The position numbers and the translations under genes were made by a program. From Dehalococcoidia bacterium UBA1141 (GTDB taxonomy: Bacteria > Chloroflexota > Dehalococcoidia > Lucifugimonadales > UBA3495), in contig DCAE01000115.1 of assembly GCA_002311385.1 (NCBI GenBank), positions 2,110 through 24,984 on the forward strand: DNA of 22,875 nt. The letters run 5' to 3'. Under the pieces are notes generated by a model, which was not told where the DNA came from, ran no database searches, and was given only the letters and a program-made list of their open reading frames with translations. Shown here one piece after another: positions 7,642 to 14,645 of the stretch. Each line of letters starts with the position of its first letter. Position 1 is the first letter of the stretch.

Positions 7642-7669
7642 ATTCTAGACCCACATCAAATGGTGTCAA
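7642..7669 (-). promoter_or_regulatory. Sigma70-like promoter for the LLM gene at 6394-7584
   Basis: On the minus strand, TTGACA (7669-7664), a 16-nt spacer and TAGAAT (7647-7642). The -35 is perfect and the -10 matches 5 of 6. The predicted start of transcription is about 50 nt upstream of the ATG at 7584. Confidence 0.6.
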
Positions 7670-7746
7670 GTAAAGTCGCAAGTAATGTCCAATCAGAGCG
7701 GTCAGCTAATATCTAAAGGGACGCGACGAGTGAATATCGGGTTTTG

Positions 7747-8796
7747 TCAGTCGAGTCGGTGGCCCTCGTTGACCGTCAGACGGTCCAAGTCTCGCACTGT
7801 CGCCAAAGGCACGTAGCCTTTAGCCCATGCCCGGCTGTAAGCCAGGTCCACGTTTTCAACATCGGAGGTGTAATCCACGGTCAGCACCAATTTACCCGCG
7901 TCTGTAAACAGGTCAAGATATCGCTCCATCTCAGCCGTAACATCGGCCGGAGTGGCATCACCATCAGCCTGATAACCGAAGTAAATTTCTTCTTGGCCGA
8001 TGCCGTTGACGATATCCAGATATTCGGGCGCTAACGCAGCCAGTTGGGGTACGTTTTGCGGGAAAATCAAAAATCCAGGGTCGCTGGCTCGAGCGTGGTC
8101 AGCAATGGCGGCCACGAAGTCTGCCATGTCTTGCGCCGCCGTATCTCTTCCTTGGTCGTCAAAGAACTCATAAGCGTCGATGATGTCCAAATAGGCGCCA
8201 TCGAACCCAGCTTCCAGCAAGCTGTCGACATACCGGAATATTATGGACCGCCACTCCGGAACCCAGTATCGGACTTTATAGTTGCCAGCCCAGTTAAGAT
8301 TTTCCTCCGAAAGCCAAGACGGGCTTGAGTCGTCCCAATCAGCCCGCCAATAGAAGCGGTAATCTTCAACTTCGCCGATACTCATATAGGCCAGCACGAT
8401 CTTGGAGCCGCCTACGCTGTTCTTAAGACCGCTAATCTCCCGACGGCTGAACGCGCCGCTCTCCGAACCGTCTGCCGAATAGTCGATTATCACCAGGTCA
8501 TAAGCCGTCGATCCAATAGCCGTCAAATCGATACCTTGTAGCTGGTAGAGAAAATCATCGACTCGTGCGGGCCGACTGGCGGGGTAATTCCGAGAATCAG
8601 CAGTAGTGGTAGAGTCTCTAGTCACTGGCAATGTCGTTGGTTCCGGCCCGTATGCCGTGGCAGAAATCATGATTGGGGTAGCGCTAGACGATGTGACCGT
8701 GACAGGTACAACGGTACCGGGTGCGGTGGCCGACCCACATGCAACCAATACCAGAATGAATACAGCCGCAAAAACCAGTGCGCGTGAGTTCAGCAT
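7747..8796 (-). CDS. TM1410/MJ1477-type putative glycoside hydrolase lipoprotein, 349 aa
   Basis: The N-terminus MLNSRALVFAAVFILVLVACGS is a lipoprotein signal with lipobox LVAC, so the protein is exported and lipid-anchored. A Thr/Ser/Pro-rich linker follows to about residue 75. The catalytic domain then reads FLYQLQGIDLTAIGSTAYDLVIIDY, KIVLAYMSIGEVEDYRFYW, YWVPEWRSIIFRYVDSLLEAGFDGAYLDIIDAYEFF and ILTVDYTSDVENVDLAYSRAWAKGYVPL-like segments. This pattern, with SIGEVEDYR and GAYLDIIDAYEFF, is typical of the TM1410/MJ1477 putative glycoside hydrolases related to GH114 endo-alpha-1,4-polygalactosaminidases. Expected role: cleavage of extracellular amino-sugar polymers; the exact substrate is unknown. 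Shine-Dalgarno is poor (AGG abuts the ATG). It is divergent from the decayed gene at 8933. Confidence 0.8.
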   Translation of the reverse strand: MLNSRALVFAAVFILVLVACGSATAPGTVVPVTVTSSSATPIMISATAYGPEPTTLPVTRDSTTTADSRNYPASRPARVDDFLYQLQGIDLTAIGSTAYDLVIIDYSADGSESGAFSRREISGLKNSVGGSKIVLAYMSIGEVEDYRFYWRADWDDSSPSWLSEENLNWAGNYKVRYWVPEWRSIIFRYVDSLLEAGFDGAYLDIIDAYEFFDDQGRDTAAQDMADFVAAIADHARASDPGFLIFPQNVPQLAALAPEYLDIVNGIGQEEIYFGYQADGDATPADVTAEMERYLDLFTDAGKLVLTVDYTSDVENVDLAYSRAWAKGYVPLATVRDLDRLTVNEGHRLD

Positions 8797-8932
8797 CCTG
8801 CAACCCGGGCCATTACCGCTCCAGAGGCTCGTTTTCTAAAATTATTTTTTCTAATCCTACTCGACCGTGACAATGCCACTGATTGGAGTGACGCCAGCGG
8901 TGCCGGTAATCGAGTATTCCAGAAACTGATCG

Positions 8933-9731
8933 ATGGTTCAAGTCGACTGCACTTCCACGCTAGAGCCCGCAACTGCCGTCTGTACGGTTGAGCTGCTGAT
9001 TGCTTTCCCCGATGCCGCAGCGGACGAGGTCGTTACCAACGATGACAGCAGTGGAGGTATCTTCGGCCTGAACTCACAGATAATCTACCAGGCGCCCAAA
9101 GACGGAGAATATTTTATTTCCGTCAGCGACTCCGCCGGGTTCGATGTGGGGGGCTACGCTCTCACAGTGTCAGTAGCGCCACCGGGGCTGTCGCCGCTTT
9201 TATACCTGACGCACCAACCCCATCGAAAGCGATTTCGGCCCGATGGAACTCTACGAGAGCGATCGGTATTCGTTCTCTATACAGCACCCAATGGGGTGGG
9301 AATCACTAAATGTGGACCCCCAGGACCTCACTGCAGGGTGGGCAACCCAAGAAGGTTCGGCATTTACCATAAGCGAAGAGGACTTGGTGGCGCAGACATC
9401 AGAAAGCTTCAGCGTGGCTGAATACACAGACCTGGTTATTGCTGTCTTGTCTGCGAATCTGACAGAATTTGAGTTGCTGTCCTCGGAGCCTCTATTGACT
9501 AGCGAGGGATTTGCGGCTCAAGTGCTGGAGTTGACTGCCCTTGGCGGGTTCCTAAAGGGGCAGCGTCTGATATACCTGGATGACAGCAACGTGGGATTCA
9601 ACGCAGCTTACGCTTTCCCCGCAAACATGTATGAGGAACAAAAGCCTTTGATCAAATACTCGTTCGGGACATTTGAGACTCAGATCGAGGCTATAACTGA
9701 GCGGGGGGTCCAAATGACGGATGGACCGTAG
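8933..9731 (+). pseudogene. Decayed secreted protein with PPC-like and PsbP-like domains
   Basis: Two partial frames lie in series. The first (from 8933) contains VVTNDDSSGGIFGLNSQIIY and APKDGEYFISVSDSAGFDVGGYALTV, a bacterial pre-peptidase C-terminal (PPC)-type beta domain. The second (in frame from about 9210 to 9731) contains MELYESDRYSFSIQHPMGWE and LKGQRLIYLDDSNVGFNAAYAF, a PsbP/DUF1795-like domain. The coding signal moves between frames near 9185-9240, apparently through two shifts, and the first frame is preceded by a stop at 8927-8929. There is no signal peptide and no Shine-Dalgarno at 8933 or 9243. I read it as the C-terminal remnant of a larger secreted protein, perhaps a protease. 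A frameshift sequencing error cannot be excluded. Confidence 0.55.
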
Positions 9732-9737
9732 AGGCTC

Positions 9738-10412
9738 TTAATCCCTCATCCGCAGGTCCCGCAAATCGTCGGAAACTATCAGTTTGGAGCCGGTCTGAGC
9801 TTGTATCTCTTCCGGACTCCAACCGGGTGCGTTCTCCCGCAGCTTGAACCCTTGAGGGGTCACCTCAAAGAGGCCCAAGTCGGTGGCCACCAACGTTACC
9901 ACGCCGGGGGCGGTGATGGGCAACTTGCAGCGCTCCAGCAGCCGCGGTTCACCCTCCCTGGTTATGTGCTCCATGGCGATGAACACCCTCTTGGCGCAAG
10001 CAGCCAAGTCCATGGCCCCACCGATTCCGCCGCCTTTGCGGTTTGGAATGCGCCAGTTGGCGAAGTCCCCGTTCTCCGCAACCTCATAAGCTCCCATCAC
10101 TGTCACGTCCACCATGCCGCTGCGAATCAGTCCAAAGGAATCGGCGTGATGCACGATGGCCATGCCGGGACGGACCGTAACGTGCTGGGAACTGGCATTA
10201 ACCAAGTGCCGGTCTTCCTGCCCTTCCGGGGCCAAGGGACCGAAGCCGATGACGCCGTTCTCCGAGTGGAAGATGATGTCCTTCGCAGGATCCACGTAGT
10301 TGGAGCATAAAGTCGGCATACCCACACCCAAGTTGACGATCCACTCGTCTTGGAATTCCATGGCGAGCCGGTCACACATTTGTTGTCGGCTCAGCTTGGG
10401 TTTTTCGGCCAT
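9738..10412 (-). CDS. CoA-transferase subunit B (3-oxoacid CoA-transferase family), 224 aa
   Basis: The start MAEKPKLSRQQMCDRLAMEF at 10412 has GGAGG about 7 nt upstream; the frame is open further but without coding character. The sequence shows EWIVNLGVGMPTL, then the SENG motif (S50-E51-N52-G53) whose Glu is the covalent CoA-thioester residue of family I CoA-transferases, and then GFGPLAPEG, NRKGGGIGGAMDLAACAKRV and VVTLVATDLGLFEVTPQGF. These are hallmarks of the B (beta) subunit, as in AtoA/ScoB/PcaJ. Active enzymes need an A subunit, normally encoded immediately upstream, but here the upstream side is a 300-bp intergenic space and then divergent grdE. The A subunit must be elsewhere or absent. 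Substrate is undetermined: a short-chain or aromatic-derived oxo-acid is possible. Confidence 0.88.
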   Translation of the reverse strand: MAEKPKLSRQQMCDRLAMEFQDEWIVNLGVGMPTLCSNYVDPAKDIIFHSENGVIGFGPLAPEGQEDRHLVNASSQHVTVRPGMAIVHHADSFGLIRSGMVDVTVMGAYEVAENGDFANWRIPNRKGGGIGGAMDLAACAKRVFIAMEHITREGEPRLLERCKLPITAPGVVTLVATDLGLFEVTPQGFKLRENAPGWSPEEIQAQTGSKLIVSDDLRDLRMRD

Positions 10413-10539
10413 CGGGAACCTCCGTTCCTCATAATTACAGGATAAATACGGGCTTCTAATCCGCGGCATAGGCGGACTGGAACATGTTAGCACAGGGCTC
10501 AATATAATTGTACGGGAGCTTTGCGCTATGGGTAGTTTA

Positions 10540-10563
10540 GATTCCTGCGAAGGCCGGAATGAC
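10540..10563. repeat. Short palindromic repeat of the ATTCCTGCGAAGG type
   Basis: ATTCCTGC-GAAG-GCCGGAAT (10541-10560) followed by GAC forms an almost perfect hairpin. It resembles the widespread short palindromic intergenic repeats found in many bacterial genomes. It is a single copy here, so repeat status is by recognition only. Confidence 0.4.
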
Positions 10564-10628
10564 GATAGCCGACGCAAGAGAAAGACTCCGCCTCCATAAC
10601 TTGACGAGTCGTTTATTGAGCTAGATTC

Positions 10629-10657
10629 TTGACCCGTACTGGGGCATTTGGTATGGT
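10629..10657 (+). promoter_or_regulatory. Sigma70-like promoter for grdE-grdB
   Basis: TTGACC (10629-10634), a 17-nt spacer and TATGGT (10652-10657): 5 of 6 and 4 of 6 matches. It lies about 55 nt before the grdE start at 10713. Confidence 0.5.
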
Positions 10658-10712
10658 CAGAAACGCAGGCCGTATGCCTGGGAGCCTTTCCCAACACCTT
10701 GAGAGGAAATCG

Positions 10713-12014
10713 ATGCGACTGACCCTAGCCGAGCATACGATTGACGAGCTTACAATCGGGACAACTACGGAACTGGACGGCTCGCGTTTGCGGGTTGACT
10801 TGGAGGAACTGCACTCCTACTTGTTGGAAGACCGCAGGCTGGAATCGGTCGACATGGACCTGGTTAACCCCGGGGACAAGTGCCGGGCTGGCTACGTTTT
10901 CGACATCGTGGAGCCAAGGGCGAAAGAGCCGGGATCCGGCGCGGATTTTCCTGGCATCCTCGGTCCTTTCATCCCGGCGGGCCAGGGCACTACCCACGTG
11001 CTAAAGGGCGCCGCGGTCACCGTGGTGGATGGGGGCCAGCCAGGGGGCGAGCATGGTTTCGTCACTCGCCGGGGAGGGATGTGCAAAATTCTGGAAATGA
11101 GCGGACCCGCTTCCGATGCGACTCCCTACGGAAAGCTACGCCACTTGGTGCTGGCCCCACACCCATTCGCCAACGTGGAGCGTCACGCAGTGCTGAACGC
11201 CCTGCGCTTGGCATCGGTCAAGGCTAGCGTTTACCTTGCCAAGGTTGCTGTGGGAAAGAAACCACCCGCAACCCAGGTCTTTGACCTTTCCGACGCGCCA
11301 CAGAGACGGAGTGGAACCCCGCCTCGAGTGGTGTACATCGGCCAAGTCCACGGTCACCAGCACGGCACCGAAGTGGATGAAGCCATCCTCTACGGCGGCA
11401 ACACCCAAGGGATGATGGCTGCGCCTTTGCATCCCAATGAGTGGCTAGATGGGGCGGTGGTGGTGTCTTATTCTTGGGGGATGAGAGGACTGGAAACCTA
11501 TTTCCATCAGAACCATCCCATCATCAACGAACTCTTCCGGCTTCATCAAGCCGGCGAAATAATCTTTGCGGGCACCATTGCCACCTCTTCCGCGATTCTG
11601 GAAGAGGAACTGGCCCGCAACTCCATGATGGCAGCCCACCTTGCCAAATGGTCGATGGGCGCGGACGGGGCGATACTGACCAAATACGTTGGCGGCGCGC
11701 CCCATGCCGATATGTTTGAGACAGCCCGACGGTGCGAGGAGTTGGGCATCAAAACCGTGATTCAAGCCAGCAGCACCGCCCCCGATGGACGAGCCGAGTC
11801 GGCATTGCTTATGACGGCTACCGGCGTGGACGCGGTGGTCACTCTCAGCGAGGGCGAAGACATGGAGTGGCATGTCCCACTGCTAGACCAAGTGATAGCG
11901 GGCAACCTGGAGGTAGAGGCCGAACTGGCCGGGCCCATGACCCTCACTGCGGCCGCCCTTTGCGGCGCTTGCAACAACCAGGGCGCATCCCGGTTGCAAC
12001 CGATATTGTATTAG
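10713..12014 (+). CDS. grdE: Glycine/sarcosine/betaine reductase component B proprotein-like subunit (GrdE/GrdG/GrdI family), 433 aa
   Basis: The start MRLTLAEHTIDELTIG at 10713 has GAGAGG upstream; the frame opens at 10629 but the extra 28 residues look non-coding. The length matches GrdE (about 430). Family features include VLKGAAVTVVDGGQPGGEHG, PFANVERHAVLNALRLASVKA, VVYIGQVHGHQHGTEVDEAI, APLHPNEWLDGAVV, TYFHQNHPIINELF and LTAAALCGACNNQG. Known role: with GrdB it forms the substrate-specific component B that binds the amine and passes a carboxymethyl group to the Sec of GrdA. Known GrdE proproteins are cleaved at a Cys near residue 240. Here the only Cys are at 57, 124, 341, 417 and 420, and the aligned site reads GAVVVSYSWGMRG, so cleavage seems impossible by that route. 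It precedes grdB by 231 bp, with a repeat in the gap. Substrate is not predictable. Confidence 0.88.
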   Translation: MRLTLAEHTIDELTIGTTTELDGSRLRVDLEELHSYLLEDRRLESVDMDLVNPGDKCRAGYVFDIVEPRAKEPGSGADFPGILGPFIPAGQGTTHVLKGAAVTVVDGGQPGGEHGFVTRRGGMCKILEMSGPASDATPYGKLRHLVLAPHPFANVERHAVLNALRLASVKASVYLAKVAVGKKPPATQVFDLSDAPQRRSGTPPRVVYIGQVHGHQHGTEVDEAILYGGNTQGMMAAPLHPNEWLDGAVVVSYSWGMRGLETYFHQNHPIINELFRLHQAGEIIFAGTIATSSAILEEELARNSMMAAHLAKWSMGADGAILTKYVGGAPHADMFETARRCEELGIKTVIQASSTAPDGRAESALLMTATGVDAVVTLSEGEDMEWHVPLLDQVIAGNLEVEAELAGPMTLTAAALCGACNNQGASRLQPILY

Positions 12015-12045
12015 TGGCAGACGCGTTGAAGAGGGAAGAACGAGC

Positions 12046-12155
12046 AAACCCCCCTGTACGCCCCTCTTTAAAAGGGGGAGAGGCTTACCGCCCATGGAGG
12101 TCTTGGCGAAATTGGCAGTACCTCCCCCTTTGTAAAGGGGGATCGAGGGGGATTC
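12046..12155. repeat. Dispersed palindromic (MITE/REP-like) repeat, copy 2
   Basis: A ~110 bp element between grdE and grdB with inverted ends: AAACCCCCCTGTACGCCCC at the left and AAAGGGGGATCGAGGGGGATT at the right. It shares TTGGCAGTACCTCC and flanking sequence with copy 1 at 3189-3297. The hairpin arms may attenuate transcription between grdE and grdB (inference). Confidence 0.75.
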
Positions 12156-12245
12156 CGTCCTGGTCAAGAACACAATCTATTATTCTTCAACCAGGACATC
12201 AGGTAAGCTAATCTCTCCTAAGTCACTTTGGAAAAGGATCGAAAA

Positions 12246-13526
12246 ATGCGAGTAGTCTACTATCTGAACCAGTTCTTCGGCGGCATCGGCGGCGAAGAAA
12301 AGGCCGACACTCCTCCCCAGGTGCAACAAGGCGTTGTTGGGCCCGGTCGGCTGCTGGAATCGGTACTGCCCGCTGGCTGCGTAGTCGTCGCAACCGTTAT
12401 CTGCGGGGACAACTACGCAGCCGAAAACATGGAAGAAGTTCAAAGTTTTGTGGTTGGTGTGGTCGAAGAAGCCGAGGCTGACTTGTTGGTCGCCGGTCCC
12501 TGCTTCTTGGCTGGCCGCTATGGAATTGCCGCTGGTGGTGTGTGTTCCGCAGTCTTGAATAGGCTGGGTGTCCCGGCAATCTCAGCGATGGCCCAAGAAA
12601 ATCCGGGGGCGGACCTACACCGCAGCCAGATACTAATCGTGGATTCCGGGACCGACCCATCGGGAATGAGAGACGTCATGGCATCCCTGGCCTCTTTGGG
12701 AAACAAGTTGGTCAATAAAGAACCCATTGGCCGTCCCGAAGAAGAAGGGTACTTGCCCCAGGGCATCCTAAAATCCGAGTTCGTCGACAAGACGGCGGCC
12801 CAGCGCTTGGCTGGCATGCTGTTGGCAAAGATGAACGGACTCCCATTCCAATCGGAAGCTCCCGACAGTGTGTTCGAGGACGTAACAGCGCCAGCGCCAG
12901 TGCCGGACCTTTCCCAAGCGTCCATCGCCTTGGTTACCGACGGAGGCTTGGTGCCCAAGGGCAACCCGGACAAGATAACCAGAGCCTTCGCCAAAGTCTG
13001 GGGAGCTTATCCGATAGAGGGAAAATCCGGCTTATCGGGGGAAGATTACGAGGTGGCCCACGGCGGCTACGACAACAACTACGTTCAAGCTGACCCCCAT
13101 AGGCTGGTCCCCGTGGACGTTCTGCGGGAGATGGAGAGCAGTGGAGTAATAGCCAAACTCAACGGCGAGTTCTACTCCACAACCGGAAACGCCAACCCAC
13201 TGGAGAATAGCCGGCGTATGGGCCGTGAGATGGCCCAGCGCCTATTAGACGCAGAAGTGGATGCGGTCATATTGACTTCCACTTGAGGAACCAGCACTCG
13301 CAGCGGAGCTGCGATAACCCTGGAGATAGAAAAAGCGGGTATCCCGGTTGCCCAAATTACAGCCATGCCCACAGTGGCCCAAGCGCTGGGCCCCAACCGC
13401 ATCATCAAGGGTCAGGGAATAGTGTTCCCGGTGGGCGACTCCTCATTGCCTGCGGAAGAGGAACTGGACTTGCGGCGCAGGTTAGTCCGAGAGGCTTTGG
13501 AAGCGTTATCAACGGATATAAGTTAG
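12246..13526 (+). CDS. grdB: Glycine/sarcosine/betaine reductase component B selenoprotein (GrdB family), UGA read as Sec347, 426 aa
   Basis: The start MRVVYYLNQFFGGIGGEE at 12246 is the conserved GrdB N-terminus, with AAGGAT upstream. Other family segments are VVVATVICGDNYAAENMEE, VAGPCFLAGRYGIAAGGVCS, IALVTDGGLVPKGNPDKI and EDYEVAHGGYDNNYVQADPH. The frame meets UGA at 13284-13286 in the context VDAVILTST-U-GTSTRSGAA. This is exactly the family's TST-U-GTCTRCGA site, and the protein continues EIEKAGIPVAQIT to a TAG at 13524-13526, giving normal GrdB length. A perfect bSECIS-like hairpin starts 12 nt after the UGA. Odd: both Cys of the usual UxxCxxC are Ser here. Known role: catalytic half of component B, cleaving the C-N bond and forming Se-carboxymethyl on GrdA. 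It converges on the grdC-grdA operon, ending 22 bp before the opposite gene. Confidence 0.9.
13284..13313 (+). promoter_or_regulatory. Putative bacterial SECIS hairpin of grdB
   Basis: UGA, then 12 nt, then CGCAGC-GGA-GCUGCG: a perfect 6-bp G/C-rich stem with a loop beginning GG. The loop starts 18 nt after UGA, within the accepted bSECIS window. Confidence 0.8.
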
Positions 13527-13548
13527 AGAGGCGGGGCTGCGGTGTTTC

Positions 13549-14049
13549 CTAGTCTATGGTGCCTTTCCCCTTACCCACCAAGGCACCTTCCTGCCGGGTC
13601 ATGTCTACGCGCATCGAGAAGAAATGACCTAGATGCTGTCCTTCTCCGAAGCAAGATTGCCAGTGTTCAAACTGTGAGCCCGTTGCCGTCAGTTCTTCAT
13701 CGCCTGCCAGAGTATGAACCACATTCACGTCGCTGTAGGTTCCCCGGAAAATCGTTTGTTCCTGCTCATTCAGAATTTGGACCGAGCCTCTAACCCATCC
13801 TCTCGTCTGCGCCGGTTCTCCTGAGGCATTACGCAACACCATCATATTGGCGCCGTGACCCAACACTTTCGCCCTGATTTTCAGGAGCCCGCCATCATCG
13901 AACTCCAGGGTTGTTTCGTAGGCAAGCTCATAGTCCTTGGCGCTTACATAGGTAACGCCATCCTTTTCTTCCCGGACAAAGTCGATGGGGCCAACTCGCT
14001 GTAGTTTGACCTCACAAGTGAAATTACCCATCGGGTTGTTGTCAGCCAT
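13549..14049 (-). CDS. Hypothetical protein in the grdC-grdA operon, 166 aa
   Basis: I chose the start MADNNPMGNFTCEVKLQRVG (14049) because GGAGG lies about 9 nt upstream; an in-frame ATG at 14082 adds 11 residues with no such site. No family is recognised. The sequence alternates short polar and hydrophobic stretches (TTLEFDDGGLLKIRAKVLG, GWVRGSVQILNEQEQTIFRG, LGHFFSMRVDMTRQEGALVG), typical of an all-beta, small barrel-like fold. It has two Cys (in NFTCEV and WQSCFGEG), no signal peptide and no membrane segment. It is the third gene of the operon, 83 bp after grdA, and ends 22 bp from the convergent grdB stop. Its position suggests a role tied to the Grd system, perhaps binding substrate or the acyl product. 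That is inference from context only. Confidence 0.7.
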   Translation of the reverse strand: MADNNPMGNFTCEVKLQRVGPIDFVREEKDGVTYVSAKDYELAYETTLEFDDGGLLKIRAKVLGHGANMMVLRNASGEPAQTRGWVRGSVQILNEQEQTIFRGTYSDVNVVHTLAGDEELTATGSQFEHWQSCFGEGQHLGHFFSMRVDMTRQEGALVGKGKGTID

Positions 14050-14132
14050 GATTCCAATCCTCCATGCGGCGGCTTGAATCAAAATATCGACAAAGGCCGT
14101 CAGGATTCAACTTTCGGCCAACGGTACGCATC

Positions 14133-14594
14133 CTACTCGCTGCTCTGCCTGACTTTTCGCAATACGCTAAAAATCTCCTCGGTTTCCAGGACCAATTCAG
14201 CCAGGCCGACTTGTTCCTGATACAGTCCCGGTTCCACTTGGGCTTTTATCTCCGGCTCGGCTATGTGGTACACCGGTAAGTCCAAGCGCACACCGGACAA
14301 GACTCCGGCCCAAGCTGGGTCGCCCTCGGTAACAGTCAATCCATAAAGGCGGCTACTTTCGGCGTTGGGCGTGCCCAAGAGCACCACCATGTTTTCGGTG
14401 CCTAGCCTGTCGGCTACCTGCTTGATTTCTTCTTGACCGTCCAGGTCAAGGGCGCCTGCGGAGGTTCAAACGAAACAGTGGGTTACTTCCAGCACCACTT
14501 CCGCGCCCGCGCTCTCGGCGCACCGGGCTATGGCGCTGCCTTGAACCCCGTCTCGCTCTCCCAAGGCGATTATCCTTTTGTTTTTCAGGTCCAT
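14133..14594 (-). CDS. grdA: Glycine reductase selenoprotein A (GrdA), UGA read as Sec43, 153 aa
   Basis: The frame from ATG 14594 reads MDLKNKRIIALGERDGVQGS, then VVLEVTHCFV-U-TSAGALDLD. This matches the GrdA active site CxxU (Cys40, Sec43; family ECFVUTAAGAMDL). After the UGA (14466-14468) it continues ENMVVLLGTPNAESSRLYGL, GDPAWAGVLSGVRLDLPVYH and YQEQVGLAELVLETEEIF to the stop at 14133. The total of 153 residues is close to the usual ~158. Established role: small selenoprotein that receives the carboxymethyl group from component B as a selenoether and delivers it to component C, where acetyl-phosphate is released; it is re-reduced by thioredoxin. GGAG lies about 9 nt upstream of the start. 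It follows grdC by 51 bp and precedes the 166-aa hypothetical gene. Standard gene finders would report only an 85-residue C-terminal piece. Confidence 0.93.
14432..14468 (-). promoter_or_regulatory. Putative bacterial SECIS hairpin of grdA
   Basis: On the minus strand, UGA is followed by 15 nt and then CUUGACC-UGGAC-GGUCAAG: a perfect 7-bp stem with a 5-nt loop holding G at position 2. The loop begins 22 nt after the UGA, in the accepted bSECIS range. Confidence 0.8.
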
Positions 14595-14645
14595 GTCAAT
14601 GCGCTCCGCAACCTAGATAAAAACGTAAAATCACCCGGAATACTC

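Larger units (their letters stand above)
10413..10712. other. Intergenic control region between CoA-transferase and grdE
   Basis: This 300-bp divergent space holds a short palindromic repeat (10540-10563), a good rightward promoter (10629-10657) and an isolated TATAAT (10503-10508) with no clear -35. No gene or RNA was seen. Confidence 0.5.

Noticed and set aside
9185..9240. A UGA in the broken PPC/PsbP region as another selenocysteine
   Set aside because: The region also needs frame shifts, there is no Sec-family motif around it, and no clear hairpin follows.
3189..12155. G/C-run repeats as a CRISPR array
   Set aside because: The copies are single, dispersed and about 9 kb apart, with no regular repeat-spacer pattern.
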